Assembly: GCA_910577235.1 (NCBI GenBank)
Contig: CAJTMX010000016.1
Location: 30,780 to 94,779, forward strand
Length of the DNA: 64,000 nt
Source: an uncultured Acetatifactor sp.
GTDB lineage: Bacteria > Bacillota > Clostridia > Lachnospirales > Lachnospiraceae
Direction of reading: 5' to 3'
Position numbers and translations under genes: made by a program. The notes under the pieces were generated by a model. The model saw nothing but the letters and a program-made list of their open reading frames with translations. It was not told the origin of the DNA and ran no database searches. Positions 32,395 to 41,151 of this stretch are shown piece after piece (positions within the stretch are counted from its first letter, which is position 1; each line of letters opens with the position of its first letter).

Positions 32395-33585
32395 GTGATA
32401 TATTTAGACAATGCGGCCACCACCCGGACGGCGCCGGAAGTCGTGGAGGCTATGTTTCCTTTTTTCAGCGAAAATTATGGCAACGCCAGCAGTATATACG
32501 GTCTGGGTTCAACAAGCAAAAAGGCGCTAAACCATGCCCGGAGGACACTGGCGGAGGCTCTGGGAGCCAGGCAGGAGGAGATTTATTTTACTGCGGGAGG
32601 TTCCGAGGCGGACAACTGGGCCTTGAAAGCGGCGGCGGAGGCATATGGAGATAGGGGAAAGCATATTGTCACCACCCGGATTGAGCATCACGCGGTGCTG
32701 CATACCTGTGAATATCTGGAAAAGCAGGGCTATGAGGTGACTTATGTGGGCGTGGACGAAAACGGTGTCGTGGGTCTGGAGGAGCTTGAGGCCGCTATCC
32801 GGCCGGATACGATACTGATCTCGGTGATGTATGCCAACAATGAAGTGGGCACACTGCAGCCCATCCGTGAGATCGGGCAGATAGCTCATGACAGAGGAAT
32901 ACTGTTTCACACGGATGCGGTACAGGCGTTCGGACAGCTGCCCATCCGGGTGGACGAACTGCATATTGACATGCTCAGCGCCAGCGCCCACAAGGTAAAC
33001 GGTCCCAAGGGGGTGGGATGCCTGTATGTCCGCTCCGGTATAAAGCTGGGCAGTTTTATCCACGGTGGTGCCCAGGAGCGTTCCCGCCGGGCGGGAACGG
33101 AAAATGTTCCCGGCATCGTGGGCTTTGGAAAAGCGATAGAGCGGGCCGTGCGCATTATGCCTGAGAAGATCAAAAGGGAGACGCAGCTGCGGGATTATCT
33201 CATTGAGCGGATCTGTGAAAAGATTCCCTATTGTCATCTAAACGGGGATCGTGACGGGCGGTTGCCCGGCAATGTGAATTTTAGTTTCCGTTTTGTGGAG
33301 GGGGAATCCGTACTTATTATGCTGGATATGAAGGGTATCTGCGCCTCCAGCGGTTCGGCCTGCACCTCCGGGGCGCTGGACCCCTCTCATGTGCTGCTGG
33401 CTATGGGACTGTCCCATGAGCTTGCCCACGGTTCACTGCGTATGACCTTGTCAGAGGAGAATACGGAGGAGGAGATGGACACGGTGGTGGATGCCCTGGT
33501 GGAGATTATCGGGAAACTGCGGGCCATGTCGCCGTTATATGAGGACTTTATAAAGTCTCGGACAGGAGAAGAACATGTACAGTGA
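32395..33585 (+). CDS. Cysteine desulfurase (NifS/IscS type)
   Basis: A 396-aa PLP enzyme that takes sulfur from cysteine for Fe-S clusters and tRNA thiolation. MIYLDNAATT opens the protein; EHHAVLHT holds the PLP-contact His, SASAHKVNGPKG the Schiff-base Lys (Lys200), and SGSACTSG the persulfide Cys (Cys323). Start codon is GTG at 32395, with CAGGAGG nine bases upstream. Its stop overlaps the start of an iscU gene that is reduced to 36 codons, and mnmA follows 3.4 kb later; in related genomes desulfurase, scaffold and mnmA are usually adjacent. With the scaffold gone, this enzyme may serve mainly tRNA thiolation by MnmA. Confidence 0.95.
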   Translation: MIYLDNAATTRTAPEVVEAMFPFFSENYGNASSIYGLGSTSKKALNHARRTLAEALGARQEEIYFTAGGSEADNWALKAAAEAYGDRGKHIVTTRIEHHAVLHTCEYLEKQGYEVTYVGVDENGVVGLEELEAAIRPDTILISVMYANNEVGTLQPIREIGQIAHDRGILFHTDAVQAFGQLPIRVDELHIDMLSASAHKVNGPKGVGCLYVRSGIKLGSFIHGGAQERSRRAGTENVPGIVGFGKAIERAVRIMPEKIKRETQLRDYLIERICEKIPYCHLNGDRDGRLPGNVNFSFRFVEGESVLIMLDMKGICASSGSACTSGALDPSHVLLAMGLSHELAHGSLRMTLSEENTEEEMDTVVDALVEIIGKLRAMSPLYEDFIKSRTGEEHVQ

Positions 33586-33685
33586 AAAAGTGATGGATCA
33601 TTTTCAGAATCCCCGGAATGTGGGAGAGATAGAGGAGGGCAGCAGGGCAGATATTGTAAAGAAACAGATACAAAATGAAACATAA
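33575..33685 (+). pseudogene. Truncated iscU/nifU (Fe-S scaffold) remnant
   Basis: A 36-codon frame overlapping the desulfurase stop by 11 bases. The first 20 residues, MYSEKVMDHFQNPRNVGEIE, are the exact start of IscU/NifU scaffold proteins. After that the conserved continuation (two of the three cluster-binding cysteines and the whole core, normally about 120-145 residues) is missing; a foreign-looking 16-residue tail ends in a stop. I find no remnant of the core in any frame before mnmA. The gene is therefore broken at about 33635, where accessory DNA begins. Confidence 0.85.
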
Positions 33686-33721
33686 AAAGCATTTTAGATA
33701 ATTTACGGGAAGGATTAATTT

Positions 33722-35926
33722 ATGTGCTCAAAGGGGAAATATTGGAAATCACTGTTGGGAGTATTATTATTGTATATTTTTTTCTTGGCTGCCTGTGGTA
33801 AGGAGGAGCCGGAGTATGGGTATTTGCCTTCCTTCGTATCCGTACCGGATACGATTTTTCAAACAATGCCACGGTACGTGATAGCGGAGGAGGGAATCTA
33901 TACGATTGCGGATACTGCAAGAAATGCCGCAGTCAGCTTGTATAGCTTTGAGACTGGGGAAAAACAAAAGATATTTAATTGCTCTATTCAGGGACAGGCA
34001 GTGGGATTGGGAACAGGCGGCGGGGAGAAACGGCGATTAACCGCGCTGTTCATGGTATATGATAAAGATGAGAATGGGAATGAGATTTATTCGGAGCGCA
34101 GTAGCTTGTTGCAATGCTATACGTTAGAGGGGCAGTTATGTTGGGAGCATGAGATAGAGGAAGAATCAGGGCCGGAGGGAGCTTACAATCTGTTTGTGGC
34201 GCAGAACGGCAGAGTTTATGTTGAGATGAGAAATTATCTTTATGTGTTTTCATCAGAGGGACAATTGCTTGAACAGTTGGAATATCCTGATGGGGAGGGG
34301 TATTCCCTTGGAACAAATGATGTGTTCGCCTGTGACGATACGGGGGAAACGTATCTGATCCGGGCCAGTAAAGGTGGAGCGGTTGCTGAAGACAGCCAGT
34401 ATAAATTGTATAGCTGGGATATGGAGAAGGGAACTCTGGAGGAACAGGGCGTGGTGGACAGGAAATGTCCTGTTCAGACAATGGGCGGAAAAGGTCTGTT
34501 TTTCAGAGACAGTGACAGGGTGTACCAATTTGATCCGTCATCCGGGGAGATGACGCCGCTTTTTTCCTTGACAGAGAATATGATCAGCGCACACAAAGTA
34601 AGAAATGTGATGCGGACTGAGAATGGCTGGAAAGTATTATGTGCGGATAATTACAGTGGTTTGGGTACGAGACTTGCAACGTTGGAGTGGGGAGTTTTGG
34701 GGGAGACAGAATCGTTGTATATAGGCGCTATCAATACAACTGCGTATAATGAAGAGGCGATTCTTTTTAACCAGCGGCATCCGGAGTATTTGGTGCGTAT
34801 TCGCGACTTTAGCAATGATGACCCCAAGGATCTTGGATTGACACAGCTGCAACTGTCACTGGTAAATAAGGACGCTCCGGATCTGGTACAGATCTGGAAC
34901 AGGGAGACTTTTTTGAACTACGGGCGGAAAGGCTGGCTGGAGAGTCTGACTCCTTATGTGGAGAAAAGTGAGAATATAGATATGGACGACTTCATCCCGC
35001 ATGTGCGGGATACTATGACTGTGGAGGGAGAGCTCTATTGTTTGCCCAGCACATTTAACGTATCTACGCTGGTGGCACCCGTTAGCGCAGTGGGCGATAG
35101 ATCTAACTGGACGATAGAGGAATTTCTGGACTTTATGGAGGAATATCCCAATGCGCTCTTTTCATCTAATACAAGAAAAGAGGATGTGTCTGCCCGGAAG
35201 GTTGGGGTATTGACAGCAGCGCTCCACAGGGGACTGGAAGGATTTGTGGACAGCGAGCATGGAAAAGTAGATCTGAATAATGAGCGTTTTCGCGGTTTAT
35301 TAACCAGGATCAACGGATTGCGGATTGATGAAAGCGAGGGAGCCGTTTCCGGAGATGCTGAGCGCCGGATTGAAGAAGGGCAAGTACTGTTGAGTGAGAA
35401 AAGCCTATCCTGTCTGGATGCAATATGCCAGTGGGAGAGGATATATGGAGAACCGGTCACGTTGATCGGATATCCTACGGCAGAGAGAGAAAGCGGGGGC
35501 GGGCGTCTCATGGTATCCCAGCCACTGGGGATTGTGAGCAAATCCCGGCATAAGGACGCGGCTTGGTGCTATTTGGAAGAATCTTTTTTGAAATCATCGG
35601 CGGAAATAGAAGAAGGATTTCCGGCGCGGCAGGAGGGATTGGAAAAGCTGATAGCACAGGAGCAAAAACCGGGCAATGGCAACGGAAATTATAGTGCTGG
35701 TTTTGATGAAAACGGGAACAGGGGTAATTCTTATCTGTCCAGGCGGCACACGGATATGATCTGGAATGCTATCAATACGGCAGTTGCCGATGATCCGGTA
35801 CTGCAAAGTATAATGCATATCATACGCGAGGAAACTTCTTTTTACTTCTCTGGCACCAAGAGTCTGGACGAGGTGATCGAAGTCATAGAGAGCCGGGCGG
35901 AGCTGTATTTTAACGAGAACAAATAA
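33722..35926 (+). CDS. Large lipoprotein with beta-propeller-like and solute-binding domains
   Basis: A 734-aa exported lipoprotein: the signal sequence (LLGVLLLYIFFLAAC) ends in a lipobox with Cys at about 25. Residues about 45-330 are rich in short beta-strand repeats (YSFETGEKQ, YCLxx-like tracts, WDMEKGTLEEQ) and resemble a propeller. From about 335 the protein resembles extracellular solute-binding proteins (YNEEAILFNQRHPEYLVRIRD, PDLVQIWNRETF, GWLESLTPYVE). It has the same plan as the lipoprotein at 53797 inside the sigK element. No ABC permease genes adjoin it, so transport is doubtful and a sensor or carbohydrate-binding role is possible. RBS is AAGGA. It lies in the stretch that interrupts iscU-mnmA. 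Confidence 0.7.
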   Translation: MCSKGKYWKSLLGVLLLYIFFLAACGKEEPEYGYLPSFVSVPDTIFQTMPRYVIAEEGIYTIADTARNAAVSLYSFETGEKQKIFNCSIQGQAVGLGTGGGEKRRLTALFMVYDKDENGNEIYSERSSLLQCYTLEGQLCWEHEIEEESGPEGAYNLFVAQNGRVYVEMRNYLYVFSSEGQLLEQLEYPDGEGYSLGTNDVFACDDTGETYLIRASKGGAVAEDSQYKLYSWDMEKGTLEEQGVVDRKCPVQTMGGKGLFFRDSDRVYQFDPSSGEMTPLFSLTENMISAHKVRNVMRTENGWKVLCADNYSGLGTRLATLEWGVLGETESLYIGAINTTAYNEEAILFNQRHPEYLVRIRDFSNDDPKDLGLTQLQLSLVNKDAPDLVQIWNRETFLNYGRKGWLESLTPYVEKSENIDMDDFIPHVRDTMTVEGELYCLPSTFNVSTLVAPVSAVGDRSNWTIEEFLDFMEEYPNALFSSNTRKEDVSARKVGVLTAALHRGLEGFVDSEHGKVDLNNERFRGLLTRINGLRIDESEGAVSGDAERRIEEGQVLLSEKSLSCLDAICQWERIYGEPVTLIGYPTAERESGGGRLMVSQPLGIVSKSRHKDAAWCYLEESFLKSSAEIEEGFPARQEGLEKLIAQEQKPGNGNGNYSAGFDENGNRGNSYLSRRHTDMIWNAINTAVADDPVLQSIMHIIREETSFYFSGTKSLDEVIEVIESRAELYFNENK

Positions 35927-35968
35927 TTTCGGACTCCCCCATCCGCCCGAATATATTGCTTGTAGATG

Positions 35969-35998
35969 TAAAGTGGAGTCCTCCGGAACTCCACTTTA
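35969..35998 (+). terminator. Hairpin after the lipoprotein gene
   Basis: TAAAGTGGAGT (35969-35979) and ACTCCACTTTA (35988-35998) form a perfect 11-bp stem. No long T run follows, so it may be a weak terminator or an mRNA end-protecting structure. Confidence 0.5.
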
Positions 35999-36206
35999 AC
36001 TGATATTATATGATGTGTGAGCAGCCTATTCTGTGGTCCCGGTCCTGTCTCGGCAGAACACAGACAGGGCTTATTATTATAAAGCATACCCGCATCAGGA
36101 AAGAAAACATGGAATTCTGATATGAATTATGATATTGTTAATATGGCGGTAGTAATGCGGCATAGGGAAAAATTGAGTAAAAGCATTTAAAGAAAGAAGA
36201 TCATAC

Positions 36207-36905
36207 ATGGATTTAATGCAGCTTATGAAAAAAAAGATATTATCCCAGAACATGAAAGAAGTGTTGTTATGCTTAATTTGGTATAGCCTGTTGCTGGGTA
36301 TTTGCAATACCATATTTTACGTTGTGTATTTGAAATGTGGCTATGTCTTTTATTCCGCATTGACATTGGCAAACTATCGTTTTTGGCTGTTCAATTGGAT
36401 CATATGCTGTGTTTTTGCGATATCTGGCAGAAAAAGACTGATTCGCTGGATGGCGGTAGGATGTATAGCATCCGTTTTTATGGCGCAAATATTTGGATTT
36501 TTCACTGTGCGCCAGTCTGTTTTAAAATTTGATGACTCAGATATGGCTATTCCTTTTGGAATAATTATTTGCCTGATAATTGGATTTATTCTGGATTGGA
36601 GAAAAAACAGAAGATTCGGAAAGATTGAATATTTCTGCTTTCTGCTTGTTGTTTTGGCATATTTAATTATGGAAATGCATTTTGTCGACATGATGCGGAT
36701 GCATACTGGTGCGGAAAGAGGTTATTTGGCCGGTTATGAACAGGCAATCCGGGATGCGGAAATAGGGCGTCATATTGATGTTTCTGATAGAAGTGAAAAG
36801 GTAGCGCAAGAGGGCTTTCGCTCTGGAAGTCCTGAATGGAGCGGATATCTGCAATACTATTCCAGTGGCTACAGCACAGGACAACAAGACACACAAAATA
36901 ATTAG
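36207..36905 (+). CDS. Hypothetical membrane protein
   Basis: A 232-aa protein that I do not recognise. Four or five transmembrane helices occupy about 20-160 (LIWYSLLLGICNTIFYVVYL, FWLFNWIICCVFAISG, WMAVGCIASVFMAQIFGFF, FGIIICLIIGFILD, FLLVVLAYLIME). The cytoplasmic or external C terminus (about 170-232) is polar and glycine/serine-rich, with no motif. Codon use is more A/T-rich than in the flanking mnmA. It has a GAAAGAAGA purine tract before the ATG. Together with the lipoprotein at 33722 it fills the accessory stretch between broken iscU and mnmA. Confidence 0.65.
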   Translation: MDLMQLMKKKILSQNMKEVLLCLIWYSLLLGICNTIFYVVYLKCGYVFYSALTLANYRFWLFNWIICCVFAISGRKRLIRWMAVGCIASVFMAQIFGFFTVRQSVLKFDDSDMAIPFGIIICLIIGFILDWRKNRRFGKIEYFCFLLVVLAYLIMEMHFVDMMRMHTGAERGYLAGYEQAIRDAEIGRHIDVSDRSEKVAQEGFRSGSPEWSGYLQYYSSGYSTGQQDTQNN

Positions 36906-37037
36906 ATACTATATATGCAGGTGTCCGGCGAAGTTTTACAGTGAGCTTGTGCAGTGGATTGAAATGCAGGCAAGTCATTCGGAGAAATGGGAGCGGTATC
37001 GTACACTGGCAAGCAAGGACGAGGGAAGACAGAGAAC

Positions 37038-38114
37038 ATGAAACAGAGAGTAGTAGTGGGCATGTCGGGGGGAGTGGACTCCTCGGTGGCGGCATATTTA
37101 TTGCAGCAGCAGGGATATGAGGTGATCGGTGTCACCATGCAGGTCTGGCAGGGTGAGGATATGGGGCAGCAGGCCGTTCAGGGAGGGTGCTGCGGGCTGT
37201 CGGCGGTGGAGGATGCCCGGCAGGTGGCTGAAATACTGGGTATTCCTTATTATGTAATGAATTTCAGGCGGGAATTCCGGGAAAAGGTGATGGATTATTT
37301 TGTTGCGGAATATCTTCGGGGACGGACTCCCAACCCCTGTATCGCCTGTAACCGCTATGTGAAATGGGAATCCCTGCTGCGGCGCAGTCTGGAGCTGGGG
37401 GCGGACTATATCGCCACCGGCCATTATGCCCGGGTGGACAGGCTGGAGAACGGGCGCTATGCGATCAGAAACTCCGTGACGGCTAAAAAGGATCAGACTT
37501 ACGCTCTGTACAGCCTGACCCAGGAACAGCTTGCACATACGCTGATGCCGGTGGGAGAATATACCAAGGAGGAGATACGGCAGATCGCTCTGAAACAGAG
37601 TCTGCCGGTGGCTCACAAGCCGGACAGTCAGGAGATTTGCTTTATTCCGGACGACGATTACGGGGCGTTCATCGACCGGGAGGCTCCGGGAGAAGTGCCG
37701 CCCCCCGGCAATTTTGTCACGCAGGACGGACAGGTATTGGGGCGGCACAGAGGGATCACACACTATACCGTGGGGCAGCGTCGGGGACTGGAGCTGGCCA
37801 TGGGGCACAGGGTCTTTGTGACGCAGATCAGGCCCGAGACAAACGAGGTGGTCATCGGGGAGAACGAGGATACATTTACCCGGAGGGTACTCTGCGACAG
37901 AGTGAATTTCATGGCGGTGGAGGATTTGACCGGGCCTGAGAGAGTTATGGCTAAGATACGGTATAATCACGGGGGCGCTCCCTGCGTGATCGAGAAACGG
38001 CGGGATGGAAAAGTACTGTGCAGCTTTGAACAGCCGGTCCGGGCCCCGGCTCCGGGCCAGGCGGTAGTATTTTATGACGGAGAGTATGTGCTGGGAGGCG
38101 GAACGATCCTGTAA
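37038..38114 (+). CDS. mnmA: tRNA-specific 2-thiouridylase MnmA
   Basis: A 358-aa enzyme that thiolates U34 of tRNA-Lys, -Glu and -Gln with ATP and sulfur passed from a desulfurase. The PP-loop is GMSGGVDSSVAA near residues 8-19; NPCIACNR carries the first catalytic Cys and SQEICFIPD the second; GQRRGLELAMGHRVFV lies in the central domain. Start at 37038 follows GAGGGAAG; an upstream in-frame ATG at 36987 adds 17 atypical residues. The partner desulfurase is encoded at 32395, now separated from it by accessory genes. Confidence 0.95.
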   Translation: MKQRVVVGMSGGVDSSVAAYLLQQQGYEVIGVTMQVWQGEDMGQQAVQGGCCGLSAVEDARQVAEILGIPYYVMNFRREFREKVMDYFVAEYLRGRTPNPCIACNRYVKWESLLRRSLELGADYIATGHYARVDRLENGRYAIRNSVTAKKDQTYALYSLTQEQLAHTLMPVGEYTKEEIRQIALKQSLPVAHKPDSQEICFIPDDDYGAFIDREAPGEVPPPGNFVTQDGQVLGRHRGITHYTVGQRRGLELAMGHRVFVTQIRPETNEVVIGENEDTFTRRVLCDRVNFMAVEDLTGPERVMAKIRYNHGGAPCVIEKRRDGKVLCSFEQPVRAPAPGQAVVFYDGEYVLGGGTIL

Positions 38115-38261
38115 GTCATGAAACCGAACAGGCACGGCTGCATAGAATAAAAGAGACAGCGACGCCCCCAAGTGGCCTGTCGCCGGGAAGAAACATACCG
38201 GGGCCGGTCACGGGCAGGAGCTGCGTGCCATGTGTAAGATACTGGAAAAGAGGGTAAAAGA

Positions 38262-38795
38262 ATGGATATGCAACTGGGTGGAAACCGCAGAAGAGAAAAG
38301 AGTTATCGGGGCGTACAGGGCACTATCGTGAGTATAGAGCCTACCAGGATCGGCAATCGCCGGGCGGACCGCTGTTTGATGTTTGTGGGACTGGAAAATC
38401 AAGACGGGGATCTGGTGAATTTTATGGTTTCTCCCACCACCTTTGTGCTTGATTTTGTGATGTTGCGGGAGGGAATGGAAGTGACCATGTATTACCGCAC
38501 AGATGAGCCGGTACCGCTTATCTATCCGCCTCAGTACAGGGCGGCGGTAGTAGTTCCAAAGATGATGGGCCAAATGGTGGACGTGGATTATTACAACAAG
38601 TCTCTGCTAAACAGGGACATGACGCTGCAGCTGAACTTAAACGGCAGCGTAGATATCACCACCACCAATAATCAGCGCTTTATGGGAAACCCCGCAAACA
38701 ATGATCTGGTGGTGGTGTACAGCAGCTCCACCAGGAGCATACCGGCCCAGACTACGCCTTCAAAGATCGTGGTGCTATGCCCTATAAGCGTATAA
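38262..38795 (+). CDS. Hypothetical protein, beta-rich
   Basis: A 177-aa protein I cannot assign to a named family. The N-terminal half is predicted beta-rich (YRGVQGTIVSIEPTRIG, CLMFVGLENQDGDLVNFMV) and resembles an OB-like barrel; the C-terminal part is polar with NLNGSVDITTTNN and a serine/threonine-rich end. No signal peptide, membrane helix or cysteine cluster. It follows mnmA by 147 bases and overlaps the converging PHP gene by 14 bases. Confidence 0.6.
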   Translation: MDMQLGGNRRREKSYRGVQGTIVSIEPTRIGNRRADRCLMFVGLENQDGDLVNFMVSPTTFVLDFVMLREGMEVTMYYRTDEPVPLIYPPQYRAAVVVPKMMGQMVDVDYYNKSLLNRDMTLQLNLNGSVDITTTNNQRFMGNPANNDLVVVYSSSTRSIPAQTTPSKIVVLCPISV

Positions 38796-39600
38796 ACTCC
38801 GGATGACGCTTTTCAAAAACAGCATAATATCGGAAACCGCATTCCCGCAGCGCCTCCTCCGCCCTGTGGAAATCGGCGGCAATATGGGCGGGATCATGGG
38901 CATCGGAACCGATGGTGATGATCTCGCCCCCTTTTTGCCTGTAACGGCGCAGGACCCCGGTGCAGGGATGTACGTCCCGCAGTCCGTCTTCAATCCCGCC
39001 GGTGTTGATCTCCAGACCCTTTTCCTTTTCCAGCAGCAGATCTATGATCTGATCCAGCAGATCGCGATATCTTTCATAACAGTAGTCCCGGTCTTTTTCC
39101 GGGCCGTAGCGTATTACATAGTCAAGATGTCCATATACGTCAAAATTATCAAACTTTTTGATATTGTCGATCACGGATTGAAAATATTCCCGGTATGCCT
39201 CCTCCTGGCTGCGTCCCTGGTAAAAAGCCGGATAGTAGGGGTCTTTGCCTGCGCATATATGGGAGGACCCGATGATAAAGTCATAGTCGTGAGCCTTGGC
39301 AAAGACGGCGTTCTGCCGCATAAGATGGGGCTGCAGGCCAAGTTCCACTCCGAACAGGAGCTGTATCTGTCCGGCATACTTTTCCCGCAGACGGATCAGG
39401 TCGTACAGGTAGGCATCGGCGTTCAGCTCAAACATGCCCTGGGGGGTGTCCTCCGATACCGGAAAGTCGAAATCGTTGTGTTCGGTAAAACACATGTGAG
39501 TCAGTCCCCGGCGGATACCCTCCCGGATCATATCCTCCATGGGGGTGTCCGAATCTCCCGAGTGGAATGAATGCAGATGGCAGTCGGCAGTGATGTGCAT
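38782..39600 (-). CDS. PHP-domain phosphatase (histidinol-phosphatase HisJ/HisK type)
   Basis: A 272-aa metal-dependent phosphoesterase with the PHP signatures: DCHLHSFHSGDS at the start (HxH metal ligands), FTEHNDFDFP, and at the end IGSDAHDPAHI. The family's characterised members hydrolyse L-histidinol phosphate in histidine synthesis, and the length fits; without other his genes next to it the substrate remains uncertain. Start ATG at 39600 is preceded by GAAAGGAG on the reverse strand. Its stop overlaps the end of the converging gene at 38262. Confidence 0.85.
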   Translation of the reverse strand: MHITADCHLHSFHSGDSDTPMEDMIREGIRRGLTHMCFTEHNDFDFPVSEDTPQGMFELNADAYLYDLIRLREKYAGQIQLLFGVELGLQPHLMRQNAVFAKAHDYDFIIGSSHICAGKDPYYPAFYQGRSQEEAYREYFQSVIDNIKKFDNFDVYGHLDYVIRYGPEKDRDYCYERYRDLLDQIIDLLLEKEKGLEINTGGIEDGLRDVHPCTGVLRRYRQKGGEIITIGSDAHDPAHIAADFHRAEEALRECGFRYYAVFEKRHPEFIRL

Positions 39601-39851
39601 GGTTTTGTCTCCTTTCGGTTTTTTTTGCCATGATTTAGCTTATTGTAAAACGGTTAATCGTGAACACTGGAATGTGCGAAAAATTATGGTATGTCCAGCC
39701 GGTTCGCGATCATCCATCCAATGTTATCATATATCGTATAGTAACGGTTTGTTCTGGATTTGTCAAATGAAAATAGTTGCAGTAAGCCGTGCCGCAATTA
39801 TTAACAAACTGTAAAAATTCCCAGTTTTGCCAATTATTTTTGATTTACATC

Positions 39852-39880
39852 TTGAATTTTGGACAGGAATTAGGTAAAAT
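39852..39880 (+). promoter_or_regulatory. Predicted gap promoter in a 378-bp gap
   Basis: TTGAAT at 39852-39857, 17-base spacer, TAAAAT at 39875-39880. Two further TTGACA sequences (39888-39893, 39899-39904) follow but lack a spaced -10. A short inverted repeat GTTAC-CCG-GTAAC at 39912-39924 in the leader could bind a regulator such as a CggR-like protein. Nothing else is seen in 39601-39978. Confidence 0.5.
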
Positions 39881-39978
39881 AACTGTGTTGACAAAATTTT
39901 GACAATCCGCGGTTACCCGGTAACGGCAGGCTGCGGGATTATAAGTCAAAACAAAATATATTTTAGGAGGAAACTAAA

Positions 39979-40992
39979 ATGGCAGTAAGAGTAGCAATTA
40001 ATGGTTTTGGCCGTATTGGTCGTCTGGCTTTCAGACAGATGTTCGATGCAGAGGGCTATGAGGTAGTGGCTATCAACGATCTGACCAGCCCCAAGATGCT
40101 GGCGCATCTGCTGAAGTATGATTCTTCTCAGGGCAAGTATAAGTACGCTGACAGTGTAGTGGCCGGCGAGGACAACATCACTGTGAACGGCAAGACCATC
40201 ACCATCTACAAAGAGGCAGACGCTTCCAAGCTTCCCTGGGGTGAGCTGAAGGTAGACGTGGTTCTGGAGTGTACCGGTTTCTACACCTCCAAGGATAAGG
40301 CTTCCGCGCACATCACTGCCGGCGCCCGCAAGGTTGTTATCTCTGCTCCCGCAGGCAATGACCTTCCTACCATCGTATACAATGTAAACCACGACACCTT
40401 AAAGCCTGAGGATACCGTTATTTCCGCAGCTTCCTGCACCACCAACTGCCTGGCTCCCATGGCTAAGGCACTGAATGATTTCGCAGCGATCCAGAGCGGC
40501 ATCATGACCACTGTTCACGCTTATACCGGCGACCAGATGATCCTGGACGGTCCTCAGAGAAAGGGCGATCTGAGAAGAAGCCGCGCAGGCGCTTGCAATA
40601 TCGTTCCCAACTCCACCGGAGCAGCTAAGGCCATCGGTCTGGTTATTCCTGAGCTGAACGGCAAGCTGATCGGTTCCGCGCAGCGTGTACCCACCCCCAC
40701 CGGTTCCACCACGATCCTGGTAGCCGTTGTCAAGGGTGAGGTTACCAAGGAAGGCATCAATGCCGCTATGAAGGCAGCCGCTACAGAGTCCTTTGGCTAC
40801 AATGAGGACGAGATCGTATCTTCCGATGTGATCGGCAGCACCTACGGTTCCATCTTCGATGCTACCCAGACCATGGTTTCCAAGATGGAAGACGGCAACT
40901 CTCTGGTACAGGTTGTTTCTTGGTATGACAATGAGAACAGCTACACCTCTCAGATGGTTCGTACCATTAAGTATTTCAGCGAGCTGGCATAA
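39979..40992 (+). CDS. gap: Glyceraldehyde-3-phosphate dehydrogenase
   Basis: A 337-aa NAD-dependent glycolytic enzyme. NGFGRIGRLAFRQ is the Rossmann NAD-binding start; SCTTNCLAP contains catalytic Cys153; HAYTGDQMILDGPQRKGDLRRSRAGACNIVP and WYDNENSYTSQM are classical. The RBS is AGGAGG. Codon bias is strong (preferred codons such as GGC, AAG, ATC), in keeping with high expression. It is the first of gap-pgk-tpiA and is separated from pgk by a terminator. Confidence 0.97.
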   Translation: MAVRVAINGFGRIGRLAFRQMFDAEGYEVVAINDLTSPKMLAHLLKYDSSQGKYKYADSVVAGEDNITVNGKTITIYKEADASKLPWGELKVDVVLECTGFYTSKDKASAHITAGARKVVISAPAGNDLPTIVYNVNHDTLKPEDTVISAASCTTNCLAPMAKALNDFAAIQSGIMTTVHAYTGDQMILDGPQRKGDLRRSRAGACNIVPNSTGAAKAIGLVIPELNGKLIGSAQRVPTPTGSTTILVAVVKGEVTKEGINAAMKAAATESFGYNEDEIVSSDVIGSTYGSIFDATQTMVSKMEDGNSLVQVVSWYDNENSYTSQMVRTIKYFSELA

Positions 40993-41014
40993 GCAGTTTG
41001 AATGAAGACCTAAT

Positions 41015-41049
41015 AAGGGTCCGGTCCTTGGACCGGGCCCTTAACTTTT
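41015..41049 (+). terminator. Terminator between gap and pgk
   Basis: AAGGGTCCGGTCC (41015-41027) pairs with GGACCGGGCCCTT (41030-41042; one G-U pair) and a T-rich stretch follows. It may give gap more transcript than pgk-tpiA. Confidence 0.75.
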
Positions 41050-41151
41050 AAGTTTAGCGTCGCCCCGCCCCGCATACAAAATTAGATTGTTCTGCCAGAT
41101 AGGAAACCGGGAGGGCGGACGGAACTTTTAATAGAAAAGGAGATTAAAGAT

